Assembly: GCF_030816965.1 (NCBI RefSeq)
Contig: NZ_JAUSYQ010000002.1
Coordinates: 9,290,001 to 9,354,000, forward strand
Reading direction: 5' to 3'
Length of the DNA: 64,000 nt
Source: Streptomyces canus
GTDB lineage: Bacteria > Actinomycetota > Actinomycetes > Streptomycetales > Streptomycetaceae
Shown here: in pieces, positions 1 through 8,915 of the stretch
Numbering within the stretch: position 1 is the first letter of the stretch
Layout: every line of letters begins with the position of its first letter
Position numbers and translations under genes: made by a program
The notes under the pieces: generated by a model
The model's input: the letters and a program-made list of their open reading frames with translations, nothing else
Told to the model about the DNA's origin: nothing
Databases searched by the model: none

Positions 1-177
1 GCCGCCGCCAAGTCCCTGAAGAACGCGGTCAATTACACACCCGTGCTGTTCAGCGAGCAGATGAAGACGGCCCTGCGCAACGAGGTCGCGAAGGCGTTGC
101 AGGGCAAGGAGAGTCCCGAGGAAGCCCTCGACAACGCTGTCAAGGCCTGCGACACGCTGCTCCAGCAGCAGGGATAG
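1..177 (+). CDS. C-terminal end of a sugar ABC transporter solute-binding protein (partial)
   Basis: Only the last 58 residues lie in the window, in frame 1, ending at TAG 175-177. The helical, charged C-terminus with a late cysteine (KACDTLLQQQG) suits an extracellular family 1 sugar-binding lipoprotein. The call rests mainly on context: two MalF/MalG-type permeases follow at once, the first starting 2 bases after the stop. The protein would capture an oligosaccharide outside the membrane and hand it to these permeases. Family membership cannot be proved from this fragment. Confidence 0.7.
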   Translation, partial: AAAKSLKNAVNYTPVLFSEQMKTALRNEVAKALQGKESPEEALDNAVKACDTLLQQQG

Positions 178-179
178 CC

Positions 180-1118
180 ATGGCGTCGTCCACCGTCTCC
201 CGGGCCCGGCCCGACAGCCGTGCGCCCGACGTCCCGCGCGGGCGTCGGGTCAGGCGCCAGCTCCCGTCGAGCCCCTGGCTGTTCGCCGCACCCGGTCTGC
301 TGATCATCAGCGCGTTCATCCTGTACCCGTTCGTCTCCACGCTGGTGAACGCCTTCACCGACCGCCGCACCCTGATCCCGGGCGAGTTCGTGGGCCTCGC
401 GAACTTCCGTGAGCTGCTGCACGACGACATGTTCTGGATCGGCCTGCGCAACAGCTCGCTGTACGTCCTCGGAGTCGTGCCCGCGCTGGTGATCCTGCCG
501 CTGCTGCTGGCGCTGCTGGTGCAGAAGAACATTCCCGGCATCACCTTCTTCCGGTCCGCCTTCTACACCCCGGTCGTCGCCTCGATCGTCGTGGTCGGCC
601 TCATCTGGGTGTGGCTCCTCGACGAACGCGGCCTGATCAACTCGCTGTTGGAGGCCATCGGGGTCGGGCGGATCGGCTTCCTGAGCGACCAGTGGCTGCT
701 CCTGCTGAGCGCCATGGCCGTCACGGTGTGGAAGGGCCTCGGCTACTACATGATCATTTACCTGGCCGCACTGGCCAACGTGCCGCGTGAGCTGCACGAG
801 GCCGCGGCGGTGGACGGGGCCGGGGCGATCCGGCGGTTCGTCACGGTGACGGTGCCCGCCGTCCGTTCGACCATGGCACTCGTCGGGGCACTGTCCTCGG
901 TCGCCGCCTTCAAGGTGTTCTCCGAGGTCTACCTGATGGCCGGCCCGAGCGGGGGGCCGGCCGGTGAGGACACCACGCTCGTGATGCTCGTCCAGCGCAC
1001 CGGCACCGGACTGACGGGCCGCGTCGGCTACGCGTCCGCGATCTCGGTCGTCGTCTTCGTCGTCACCGTCGCGCTGATGCTGCTCGTGCTGCGGGCCGAC
1101 CGGAGGGGGGAGGCGTGA
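180..1118 (+). CDS. Sugar ABC transporter permease, MalF/UgpA type (CUT1)
   Basis: A 312-residue integral membrane protein. After a basic N-terminus of about 35 residues come six hydrophobic segments, roughly residues 38-60, 97-118, 123-147, 172-190, 238-258 and 283-307. The cytoplasmic EAA loop (ELHEAAAVDGAG, near residue 204) is where the ATPase docks. It pairs with the downstream permease, whose GTG start overlaps this stop by 4 bases. No ATPase gene is linked; Streptomyces CUT1 importers usually borrow the shared ATPase MsiK, so that is the expected partner. The neighbouring glycosidases suggest an N-glycan fragment as the substrate. Confidence 0.93.
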   Translation: MASSTVSRARPDSRAPDVPRGRRVRRQLPSSPWLFAAPGLLIISAFILYPFVSTLVNAFTDRRTLIPGEFVGLANFRELLHDDMFWIGLRNSSLYVLGVVPALVILPLLLALLVQKNIPGITFFRSAFYTPVVASIVVVGLIWVWLLDERGLINSLLEAIGVGRIGFLSDQWLLLLSAMAVTVWKGLGYYMIIYLAALANVPRELHEAAAVDGAGAIRRFVTVTVPAVRSTMALVGALSSVAAFKVFSEVYLMAGPSGGPAGEDTTLVMLVQRTGTGLTGRVGYASAISVVVFVVTVALMLLVLRADRRGEA

Positions 1119-1945
1119 CCCGGGTACGCAAGGGCGAACTGGTGCTGCGGTACGTCCTGTTGCTCGCCGTCCTCGCCCTGACCGTCGGCCCCTTCCTCTG
1201 GCAGCTGTCGACCTCGCTCAAGGGCCCCACGGAGGACATCTACAGCTCGCCGCCGTCCTTCCTGCCCCGGAATCCGACCTTCCACAACTACGAGCGGGTC
1301 GCCGACACCATCCCCGTCTGGGACTACGCCTTCAACTCCCTGAAGGTCGCCACCGCCAACGTCGTGACCAACTGCGTCGGTTCGGCACTCGCCGGATACG
1401 CCCTGGCCCGGCTGCGCTACCGCGGCCGCCGCGCGGCCACCCTCGCGTTCGTCCTGGCGATGCTCGTGCCCGTGGAGGGCATCATCATCGCCCAGTTCAC
1501 CACCATGCGGGAGCTCGGCCTCAACAACACCCTGATCGGCGTGGTCCTGCCGGGCTGCATCGGCGCGATGAACGTCCTGCTGATGCGCAACGCCTTCCTG
1601 AACCTGCCGTACGAGATCGAGGAGGCGGCCTACGTCGACGGCGCCAACGTCTGGCAGCGGTTCCTGCGGATCGCGCTGCCGTCGGTGAAGGGGACCGTGG
1701 CCGTCGTCGCGATCTTCGCCTTCATGGGCGCCTGGGACGACTTCCTGTGGCCCCTGATCGTGCTGAGCGACCCGTCGAAGTTCACACTCACCATCGGCCT
1801 CAACTACCTGCACGGCACCTTCGCCAACGACGAACGGCTCGTCGCCGCGGGCACGGTCATCGCAGTGGCCCCGCTGATCGCCCTCTTCGCCGGCCTCCAG
1901 CGGTACTTCTTCCGCGGGGTGGGCGAGGGGGCGGTGAAGGGCTGA
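1115..1945 (+). CDS. Sugar ABC transporter permease, MalG/UgpE type (CUT1)
   Basis: A 276-residue permease and second half of the membrane channel. It starts at GTG 1115 inside the stop of the previous gene (GTGA overlap), so the two are probably translationally coupled. Six membrane spans are visible, and the EAA loop reads EIEEAAYVDGAN near residue 167, a strong MalG-type feature. A glycosidase gene follows after 33 bases, so uptake and intracellular trimming are probably co-expressed. Substrate inferred from context: a mannose/GlcNAc oligosaccharide from N-glycans. Confidence 0.93.
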   Translation: MTRVRKGELVLRYVLLLAVLALTVGPFLWQLSTSLKGPTEDIYSSPPSFLPRNPTFHNYERVADTIPVWDYAFNSLKVATANVVTNCVGSALAGYALARLRYRGRRAATLAFVLAMLVPVEGIIIAQFTTMRELGLNNTLIGVVLPGCIGAMNVLLMRNAFLNLPYEIEEAAYVDGANVWQRFLRIALPSVKGTVAVVAIFAFMGAWDDFLWPLIVLSDPSKFTLTIGLNYLHGTFANDERLVAAGTVIAVAPLIALFAGLQRYFFRGVGEGAVKG

Positions 1946-1978
1946 ACCCCCCCGCTTCGCGTCTGACAAGGACTCCGC

Positions 1979-3235
1979 ATGCCTGCTGCCGTGCGCTTCG
2001 GCGTCAACTACACCCCGAGCGTCGGATGGTTCCACCACTGGCTCGACTTCGACCTCGACCCCGTCCGCGCCGACCTCGACTCGATCGCCGCCCTGGGCCT
2101 GGACCACATCCGGGTCTTCCCGCTGTGGCCCTACTTCCAGCCGAACCGCACCCTGATCCGGGAGCGGGCCGTCTCGGATCTCGTGCGGCTCGTCGACGCC
2201 GCCGCCGAGCGCGGTCTCGACGTCAACGTCGACGGGCTGCAAGGTCACTTGAGCAGCTTCGACTTCCTGCCGGCCTGGACCCGGACCTGGCACCGGCGCA
2301 ATCTCTTCACCGACCCGGAGGTCGTCGAGGGCCAGGCCGCCTATCTGCGCACGCTGGCGGCGGCGCTGGCGGACCGCCCCAACTTCATCGGCATGACCCT
2401 CGGCAACGAGGTCAACCAGTTCTCGGCGGGGCCGCATCCCGACCCCGACCGGGCCACGTCCGAGCAGATCGACGCCTGGCTCACCCGCATGCTCGCCGCC
2501 TGCGAGGAAGGGGCCCCCGGCCGACTGCACCTGCACGCCGAGTACGACGCCACCTGGTACCAGGACGACCAGCCCTTCACCCCCGTCCAGGCCGCCCGCC
2601 ACGGTGCCGTCACCGCCGTGCACTCCTGGGTCTTCAACGGCACCGCCCAGCGCCACGGCCGCACCTCCGTCCCGGCCGAGCACCACGCCGCTTACCTCGT
2701 GGAGCTCAGCAAGGCCTGGGCCGAGGACCCGCACCGGCCCGTCTGGCTCCAGGAGGTCGGCGCCCCCGCCCCGCTGGTGCCGCCCGAGCACGCCGCCGCC
2801 TTCACCGAGGCGACCGTGGCGAACGCCCTGGACTGCCCCGACCTGTGGGGCATCACCTGGTGGTGTTCCCACGACGTGTCCCGGGAGCTCGCCGACTTCC
2901 CGGAACTGGAGTACGGGCTCGGCCTGTTGACCAACGACCGGAAGCCGAAGGAGGCGGCCCGGGCGCTGGAGCGGGCGGCGCGTACGGGCTCGCACGCGCC
3001 TGAACGCCGTACGACCGCACTGGTCGTTCCCTCCGACCCCGCCTGCCGTGCGCTCTGCGCGCCCGGTGGCCCGGTCTTCGACGCCTACTTCCGGCTGGTC
3101 GCCGACGGCGCCCGCCCCACCACCGTCCTCGACACCCGTGCCGCCGACCAGGACCATCTGTCCGCGCGCGGCATCACCGAGGTCGTCACATCCGATCAGG
3201 TACTCCCACCGTTCCTGGGGACTGAGCAGGAGTGA
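1979..3235 (+). CDS. GH5-type beta-mannosidase, probably subfamily GH5_18
   Basis: A 418-residue cytoplasmic glycosidase with no signal peptide. The N-terminus reads FGVNYTPSVGWFHHWLDFD and continues with RVFPLWPYFQPNRT. The clan GH-A acid/base lies in LGNEVNQ (Glu144) and the nucleophile in WLQEVGAP (Glu259). Length and these motifs match, from memory, the GH5_18 beta-mannosidases that split Man-beta-1,4-GlcNAc, the core disaccharide left when an endo-glycosidase and alpha-mannosidases have acted. The last 75 or so residues look like a small alpha/beta accessory domain. An AAGGA ribosome site precedes the ATG. The GH85 and GH38 neighbours support the role; subfamily assignment is inferred. 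Confidence 0.8.
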   Translation: MPAAVRFGVNYTPSVGWFHHWLDFDLDPVRADLDSIAALGLDHIRVFPLWPYFQPNRTLIRERAVSDLVRLVDAAAERGLDVNVDGLQGHLSSFDFLPAWTRTWHRRNLFTDPEVVEGQAAYLRTLAAALADRPNFIGMTLGNEVNQFSAGPHPDPDRATSEQIDAWLTRMLAACEEGAPGRLHLHAEYDATWYQDDQPFTPVQAARHGAVTAVHSWVFNGTAQRHGRTSVPAEHHAAYLVELSKAWAEDPHRPVWLQEVGAPAPLVPPEHAAAFTEATVANALDCPDLWGITWWCSHDVSRELADFPELEYGLGLLTNDRKPKEAARALERAARTGSHAPERRTTALVVPSDPACRALCAPGGPVFDAYFRLVADGARPTTVLDTRAADQDHLSARGITEVVTSDQVLPPFLGTEQE

Positions 3236-3263
3236 GCCCGTTCAGCCGCACGCCCCGAACGGT

Positions 3264-3309
3264 CTTGGGCGTTCCCCCACTGCCTCAAGGGCGTGGGAGG
3301 TGCCCCCAG
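3264..3309. repeat. Imperfect intergenic palindrome, Streptomyces type
   Basis: Arms 3264-3280 and 3293-3309 pair at about 11 of 17 positions around a 12-base loop. The core words TTCCCCCACTGCC and GTGGGAGGTGCCCCCA are, from memory, very common between Streptomyces genes. Confidence 0.55.
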
Positions 3310-3419
3310 GTCCCCGGCGTACTCGACCCCGGGGCGGCGACACGCATCCTGTGCGTGGTCCGGTCCCGGTGCTACGGCCAGAGGCGACGGGAGGCCCCTG
3401 ACCATCTCTCTGGTGGAGC

Positions 3420-3453
3420 GGGGGCCCCGCACTCCCCCAGAGGGGGTGCCCCC
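3420..3453. repeat. GC-rich hairpin, second intergenic palindrome
   Basis: GCACTCCCCC (3429-3438) faces GGGGGTGC (3442-3449) across the loop AGA, with one bulged T, and the stem can extend outwards through GGGG/CCCC. It shares the word GGTGCCCCCAGG with the first element, so the two look related. There is no T run, so a classical terminator is unlikely. Confidence 0.5.
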
Positions 3454-3620
3454 AGGCGCCGTACCCGGCGTCCCAGCTCGCACGATCACGTCAACCCGAT
3501 CGGCCCAGGGCCCCGCAAGCCCGCGACCGGACCATCACACGATCGAGCTCACTCGACCTCGTACGCACTCCCCGGCGAGCAGTTACCAACCGCACAAGGA
3601 CCACTAGGAGGCACCCGCTC

Positions 3621-5612
3621 GTGAACCCCACCAGACGCACGGTTCTGCTCGCCGCGACCGCGGCGGCGCTGCTGCCCGCGCTGCCGGCGAAGGCAGCGGC
3701 GGCGACCACGCTCCAGCCGTACGCCACCTACTGGTACCCGGACTCCCTGCCCTCCGGCGGCCCCGGCACCGGCATCACCTGGCGCAGTCTCAAGGACTGG
3801 CGGGCGGTCGACGACGCCGACCTCGCCTTCAACGCGGCCTCCGTACCGCTCGCCGCCCGCTTCACCCCGACCCCCGCGAACACGACGGCACGCGCCGGGC
3901 AGGCCCGCATCCAGTCGCTGGTCTCCTTCGGGCCCACCTCGGGCAACCCTTCGCAGGGCTCGGCGACGTCCGACTACTACGCCTTCGGGCACTGGGCCTA
4001 CGTCGACGAGCTGGTCTTCTGGGGCGGTTCGTCCGGCGAGGGACTGATCCTCGCGCCGAACGCGCCGATCGTGGACGCCGCCCACCGCCACGGCGTGCCC
4101 GTGCTCGGCAACGTCTTCCTGCCGCCCGTCGCCTACGGCGGGCAGTTGCAGTGGACCCGGGACCTGGTGCAGAAGGACGCGGCCGGGCGGTATCCACTGG
4201 CGGCGCAACTCGTCGCGGTGGCCGCGGCCCACGGCTTCGACGGGTGGTTCGTCAACGCCGAGACCGGCGGAGGGGATGCGGCTCTCGGCGCGGACATGCT
4301 GGGATTCGTCCGGGAGCTGAAGTCGCTCGCCGCCGCTCGGGGGCAGCGGGTGACGTGGTACGACTCGATGACCGTGAACGGGACGGTGAGCTGGCAGGGT
4401 GCGCTGAACAGCCGCAACCAGGCGTTCTTCGAGGCCGCCGACGACATGTTCGTCGACTTCCGGTGGACGGCGGCCGCTCTGGCTTCCTCGGGCACCCTGG
4501 CGCAGCGACTGGGCCGTAGCCGCTACGAATTGTGGGCCGGGGTGGACGTGGAGGCGGGCGGTTGGAACACGTCCGAGAACTGGGACGCGATCGTGCCGGC
4601 CGGCAAGCCGCACATCACGTCGATCGGGCTGTACCGGCCGGAGTGGACCCGCAACCACCTGCCCGCCGACCAGCGGTCACCGGAGGACTTCCACGCGGCC
4701 GACGACCGCTTCTGGACGGGCCGGTCGCTCGATCCGTCCCGCCCCGACGGGACGGACGGCTGGCGCGCTCCGGCGGTGTCGGTCGCCGACCGGTCGACGG
4801 TCACCTCGCTGCCGTTCGCGAGCGTGTTCAACACCGGGCACGGCCTGCGGTGGTACGAGGAGGGTGCCGTCACGTCGGACGCGGCCTGGAACCACCTCGG
4901 GTTGCAGGACCGGCTGCCGTCGCGGCAGTGGGTGGTACGGACGGAGGGCTCCCGGCCGGCCGTCTCCTTCGACTTCGCGGACGCCTGGCGGGGCGGAAGC
5001 AGTGTGGTCGTGAGTGGCTCGGTTGATGAGCCGGTCACCGTGGATCTGTATGCCGCGCGGCTGCCGATCAGCCACGACACGGTGGTCGAGCTGACCCACC
5101 GGATGGACGCGGGTGCGGTGGGCGTCGAGCTGGCCGTGGCCACCGCCGAGCCGGGCGCGTCGGGGGCGACACCGCCGTACGTCCATCTTCCCGTGACCTC
5201 CGGCGACGGCTGGCACACCTCGACCGTACGGCTCACCGGGCTCTCCGGGACCGTCCACGCGCTCGGCGTGCGGCTCACCGGCAGCGGCTCGCTGACGTGG
5301 CGGCTCGGCGGTCTCGCGGTGTACGACACCCCCGGCACCCCCGCCGCACCTTCCGGCCTGCGGATCACCGCGGCCTCCGGCGGCGACCTGCGCCTCGCGT
5401 GGAACGCGGCTCCCGGCGCCGTACGCCACTACACCCTGCACCGGCTTTTGCCCGACGGCAGCCGGCGTTTTCTCGGCGGCACCTGTCAGCGGGCCTACTT
5501 CGTCGGCGGCCTCCGGCCCGAACAGGGCGAACGGCAGGCGCGGTTGGAGCTGCGTGCCGTGGGGGAGCTGTACACGTCGTCGGACCCCGTGACCGTGACC
5601 CACCCCTGGTAA
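3621..5612 (+). CDS. Secreted endo-beta-N-acetylglucosaminidase, GH85
   Basis: A 663-residue exported enzyme that cuts between the two core GlcNAc residues of N-glycans. The N-terminus has an arginine pair, a hydrophobic stretch and an Ala-rich cleavage region near residues 27-32, possibly a Tat-like signal. The GH85 core begins at about residue 40 (TYWYPDSLPSGGPGTG). The catalytic pair sits in GWFVNAETGG: Asn212 stabilises the oxazolinium intermediate and Glu214 is the acid/base, the family's N-x-E signature. Residues 430-570 look like beta-sandwich carbohydrate-binding domains and the tail (580-663) like fibronectin type III. Start GTG 3621 is set by AGGAGG just upstream. It would generate the oligosaccharide imported by the adjacent transporter. 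Confidence 0.92.
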   Translation: MNPTRRTVLLAATAAALLPALPAKAAAATTLQPYATYWYPDSLPSGGPGTGITWRSLKDWRAVDDADLAFNAASVPLAARFTPTPANTTARAGQARIQSLVSFGPTSGNPSQGSATSDYYAFGHWAYVDELVFWGGSSGEGLILAPNAPIVDAAHRHGVPVLGNVFLPPVAYGGQLQWTRDLVQKDAAGRYPLAAQLVAVAAAHGFDGWFVNAETGGGDAALGADMLGFVRELKSLAAARGQRVTWYDSMTVNGTVSWQGALNSRNQAFFEAADDMFVDFRWTAAALASSGTLAQRLGRSRYELWAGVDVEAGGWNTSENWDAIVPAGKPHITSIGLYRPEWTRNHLPADQRSPEDFHAADDRFWTGRSLDPSRPDGTDGWRAPAVSVADRSTVTSLPFASVFNTGHGLRWYEEGAVTSDAAWNHLGLQDRLPSRQWVVRTEGSRPAVSFDFADAWRGGSSVVVSGSVDEPVTVDLYAARLPISHDTVVELTHRMDAGAVGVELAVATAEPGASGATPPYVHLPVTSGDGWHTSTVRLTGLSGTVHALGVRLTGSGSLTWRLGGLAVYDTPGTPAAPSGLRITAASGGDLRLAWNAAPGAVRHYTLHRLLPDGSRRFLGGTCQRAYFVGGLRPEQGERQARLELRAVGELYTSSDPVTVTHPW

Positions 5613-5639
5613 CCCCCGGACCCTTGGAGAGCACCCCGC

Positions 5640-8600
5640 ATGCATGACGACCGCAGCCTGGTCGAAGCCCGCCTCAGGCGCGTCCTCGACGAGCGACTCC
5701 GCCCCGCCGTGTACCCCGAGTCCGTGCCGCTGGAAGTGGCGGTGTGGCACGCGCCCGACGAGCCGGTGCCCGTCGCCGAGGGCCTGGCGGCCGAGCCGGA
5801 GCCCATCGCCGTGGGCGCCCGCTGGGGTGCTCCCTGGGGCACCAGCTGGTTCCGCGGCACCGGAACCGTCCCCGAGGCGTGGGCCGGGAAGACCGTCGAG
5901 GCCCTCCTCGACCTCGGCTTCGACGAGAACATGCCCGGCTTCCAGTGCGAGGGCCTGGTCTACCGGCCCGACGGCACCCCGGTGAAGGGCCTCAACCCGC
6001 GCAACCAGTGGGTGCGGATCGGCGCTCCCGTCGAGGGTGGCGAGGAGGTGCGCCTGCACATCGAGGCCGCCTCCAACCCCGTCATCCTCGATTACCACCC
6101 CTTCCTGCCCACGCGGTTGGGCGACAAGGAGACCGCGGGCGGCGAACCGCAGTACCGGCTGGCACGTATGGACCTCGCCGTGCTCGACGAGACGGTGTGG
6201 CAGCTGGTGATCGACCTGGAGGTGCTCGGTGAGCTGATGGCCGAGCTGCCGGTGGAGTCGGCGCGGCGCTGGGAGATCCTGCGGGCGGTGGAGAAGGCGC
6301 TGGACGCGCTGGACCTCCAGGACGTGGGCGGCACGGCGGCGCAGGCCCGTTCGCGGCTGGACAGCGCCTTCGAGGCGCCCGCCGTCCCCTCCGCCCATCG
6401 CGTCAGCGCCGTGGGACACGCCCACATCGACTCGGCGTGGCTGTGGCCGCTGCGGGAGACCGTGCGCAAGGTCGCCCGGACGACATCCAACATGACCGCC
6501 CTCCTCGACGACGAGCCGGAGTTCGTGTTCGCCATGTCCCAGGCCCAGCAGTGGGCCTGGGTCCGCGACCACCGGCCCGAGGTGTGGGCGCGCGTGAAGA
6601 AGGCGGTGGCGGACGGGCGGTTCGTGCCGGCCGGCGGCATGTGGGTGGAGTCGGACACCAACATGCCGGGCTCGGAGGCGATGGCCCGTCAGTTCGTGCA
6701 CGGCAAACGGTTCTTCCTCGACGAGTTCGGCGTCGAGAACCAGGAGGCGTGGCTGCCCGACACGTTCGGCTTCGCGGCCGGACTGCCGCAGATCATCAAG
6801 GCGGCGGGCTCCAAGTGGCTGCTGACACAGAAGATCTCCTGGTCCCAGACCAACAAGTTCCCCCACCACACCTTCCAGTGGGAGGGCATCGACGGCACCC
6901 GGATCTTCACGCACTTTCCGCCCGTCGACACCTACAACTGCTCCATGAAGGGCAGCGAAATCGCCCACGCGGCACGGAACTTCAAGGACAAGGGGGTCGC
7001 CCGGCACTCCCTCGCCCCCACCGGCTGGGGCGACGGAGGCGGCGGTACGACCCGCGAGATGGTCGCCAAGGCGGCCCGCCTGCGCGACCTCGAAGGCTCG
7101 GCGACCGTGACGTGGGAGACCCCGGCGGAGTTCTTCGCGAAGGCCCAGGCCGAATACCCCGAACCGCCCGTCTGGGTCGGCGAGCTCTACCTCGAACTCC
7201 ACCGCGCGACCCTCACCAGCCAGGCGAAGACCAAGCAGGGCAACCGCCGCAGCGAACACCTCCTGCGCGAGGCGGAGCTGTGGGCGGCGACGGCGGCCGT
7301 ACGGGCCGGATCGCCCTACCCGTACGAGGAGTTGGACCGCATCTGGAAGACGGTGCTGCTCCACCAGTTCCATGACATCCTGCCGGGGTCGTCGATCGCC
7401 TGGGTGCACCGGGAGGCGCGGCGCACGTACGAGCGGCTCGCGGACGAGTTGAACGGCATCATCGACGCGGCCCAGCGCACCCTCGCGGGGGAGGGGACAC
7501 GGGAACTGCTCTTCAACCCCGCACCCCATGGCCGTGACGGAGTCGCCGCGGGCGGTGCCGGAATCGCGGTCGTCGAGGGGCGGACGACGGTGACCGAGCG
7601 GCCCGGCGGCGGGCACGTCCTGGACAACGGCATCCTGCGGGTCGAGGTCGACGCGCGCGGCCTGGCCGTCTCCGTGTACGACATCGAGGCCGACCGCGAG
7701 ACGATCGCACCGGGCCGTGCCGGCAACCTCCTCCAACTCCACCCGGACTTCCCGAACATGTGGGACGCGTGGGACGTGGACGAGTTCTACCGCAACACGG
7801 TCACGGATCTCACCGAGGTGGACGAGCTCGCCCCCGAGGGGCACGGTGTGCGGATCGTGCGGACCTTCGGCGGCTCCCGCGTCACCCAGGTGCTGTCCCT
7901 GGGGCCCGGTGAGCGGCGGCTTCTCGTGGACACGGAGGTCGACTGGCACGAGACGGAGAAGTTCCTGAAGCTCGCCTTCCCGCTCGACGTGCACGCCGAA
8001 CGGTACGCGTCGGAGACGCAGTTCGGGCACTTCCACCGGCCCACGCACACCAACACCTCGTGGGAGGCGGCGAAGTTCGAGGCCTGCAACCACCGCTTCG
8101 TGCACCTGGAGGAACCGGGCTGGGGCGTGGCGATCGTCAACGACTCGACGTACGGGCACGACGTGACCCGTACGGTCCGGGTCGACGGCGACCATGGCAC
8201 GACCACCACGGTCCGGGTGTCGCTGCTGCGGGCCCCGCGTTTCCCCGATCCCGAGACCGACCAGGGCGTCCACCGGTTCCGGCACGCGCTGGTGCCGGGG
8301 GCGGGCATCGGGGACGCGGTACGGGAGGGGTGGCGGATCAATCTGCCGGACCGGTCCGTGCGGGGTTCCCAGGAGGTCGCTCCCCTGGTGACCGTCGACC
8401 AGGAGGCGGTGGTGATCACAGCCGTCAAACTGGCCGACGACGGGAGCGGGGACGTGGTGGTCCGCTTCCACGAGGCACACGGCGGGCGGGCCCGGGCCAC
8501 CCTCACGGCGGGGTTCGAGGTCGCCGGGGTCACGGCGACGGATCTGCTGGAGCGCCCGTTGTCCGATGCCCCCTCGCTGCGGCGTGAGGGGAACGAGGTG

Positions 8601-8654
8601 TTCTTGCGACTGCGGCCGTTCGAGCTGGTCACGCTGCGGTTCGGCAGGGCCTGA
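5640..8654 (+). CDS. Alpha-mannosidase, GH38
   Basis: A 1004-residue cytoplasmic enzyme that removes alpha-linked mannose, of usual length for the bacterial family. The zinc site begins in GHAHIDSAWLWPL (His260, His262, Asp264), the nucleophile is Asp374 in WLPDTFGF, and a further conserved histidine lies in LLHQFHDILPGSS. The last third (from about residue 660) is the usual beta-rich GH38 C-terminal region. It starts 27 bases after the GH85 gene with GGAG upstream, and ends 2 bases before a strong terminator, so it is the last gene of this unit. With the endo-glycosidase and beta-mannosidase it completes breakdown of the N-glycan core. Confidence 0.95.
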   Translation: MHDDRSLVEARLRRVLDERLRPAVYPESVPLEVAVWHAPDEPVPVAEGLAAEPEPIAVGARWGAPWGTSWFRGTGTVPEAWAGKTVEALLDLGFDENMPGFQCEGLVYRPDGTPVKGLNPRNQWVRIGAPVEGGEEVRLHIEAASNPVILDYHPFLPTRLGDKETAGGEPQYRLARMDLAVLDETVWQLVIDLEVLGELMAELPVESARRWEILRAVEKALDALDLQDVGGTAAQARSRLDSAFEAPAVPSAHRVSAVGHAHIDSAWLWPLRETVRKVARTTSNMTALLDDEPEFVFAMSQAQQWAWVRDHRPEVWARVKKAVADGRFVPAGGMWVESDTNMPGSEAMARQFVHGKRFFLDEFGVENQEAWLPDTFGFAAGLPQIIKAAGSKWLLTQKISWSQTNKFPHHTFQWEGIDGTRIFTHFPPVDTYNCSMKGSEIAHAARNFKDKGVARHSLAPTGWGDGGGGTTREMVAKAARLRDLEGSATVTWETPAEFFAKAQAEYPEPPVWVGELYLELHRATLTSQAKTKQGNRRSEHLLREAELWAATAAVRAGSPYPYEELDRIWKTVLLHQFHDILPGSSIAWVHREARRTYERLADELNGIIDAAQRTLAGEGTRELLFNPAPHGRDGVAAGGAGIAVVEGRTTVTERPGGGHVLDNGILRVEVDARGLAVSVYDIEADRETIAPGRAGNLLQLHPDFPNMWDAWDVDEFYRNTVTDLTEVDELAPEGHGVRIVRTFGGSRVTQVLSLGPGERRLLVDTEVDWHETEKFLKLAFPLDVHAERYASETQFGHFHRPTHTNTSWEAAKFEACNHRFVHLEEPGWGVAIVNDSTYGHDVTRTVRVDGDHGTTTTVRVSLLRAPRFPDPETDQGVHRFRHALVPGAGIGDAVREGWRINLPDRSVRGSQEVAPLVTVDQEAVVITAVKLADDGSGDVVVRFHEAHGGRARATLTAGFEVAGVTATDLLERPLSDAPSLRREGNEVFLRLRPFELVTLRFGRA

Positions 8655-8656
8655 GC

Positions 8657-8682
8657 AAGGGGGCGGGGAGACCCGCCCCCTT
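8657..8682 (+). terminator. Hairpin terminator of the N-glycan operon
   Basis: A perfect 11-bp stem, AAGGGGGCGGG (8657-8667) and CCCGCCCCCTT (8672-8682), with a 4-base loop, begins 2 bases after the GH38 stop. No U tract follows, which is common for Streptomyces terminators. Confidence 0.8.
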
Positions 8683-8915
8683 CACCGGACGAGCTGATCC
8701 TGTCGCACCCGTGCACTCGCCCTGCTCATCCTCGGCCGCGATGCCCGCGGGCGCGGTGGTGGCGGTGACGAGCGCGCCGTGTGCGGGTGTCGGTCCGAGC
8801 CGAGGCGTCGGCCGTCGGCGTCCGTGAACCGGACGTCCCCGCGTTCCGGATACGGCCTGTCGTCCCCCCCACCGGACCGCCTGCGCGCGCAGCTCCACCT
8901 CGGGCTCCTCTTCGG

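Larger units (their letters stand above)
3236..3620. other. 385-bp intergenic region with two palindromic elements
   Basis: No convincing gene. The stretch separates the beta-mannosidase from the secreted GH85 enzyme and holds two GC-rich inverted repeats, listed separately. The GH85 ribosome-binding site AGGAGG lies at 3606-3611. The length and the hairpins suggest partial termination or a separate promoter for the exported endo-glycosidase, but I could not pick out clear -35/-10 boxes. Confidence 0.6.

Noticed and set aside
1028..3157. A 709-codon minus-strand frame opposite the permease and beta-mannosidase genes
   Set aside because: Same reason: a shadow with low-complexity composition and no recognisable motif.
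4677..8480. A 1267-codon minus-strand open frame opposite the GH85 and GH38 genes
   Set aside because: It mirrors two well-supported genes, is rich in Arg, Gly, His and Val with no domain, and arises from the codon bias of high-GC DNA.
8683..8915. Possible gene remnant between the GH38 terminator and the FadR gene
   Set aside because: A minus frame (ALVTATTAPAGIAAEDEQG) looks faintly protein-like but has no start signal or family; I see nothing reliable there.
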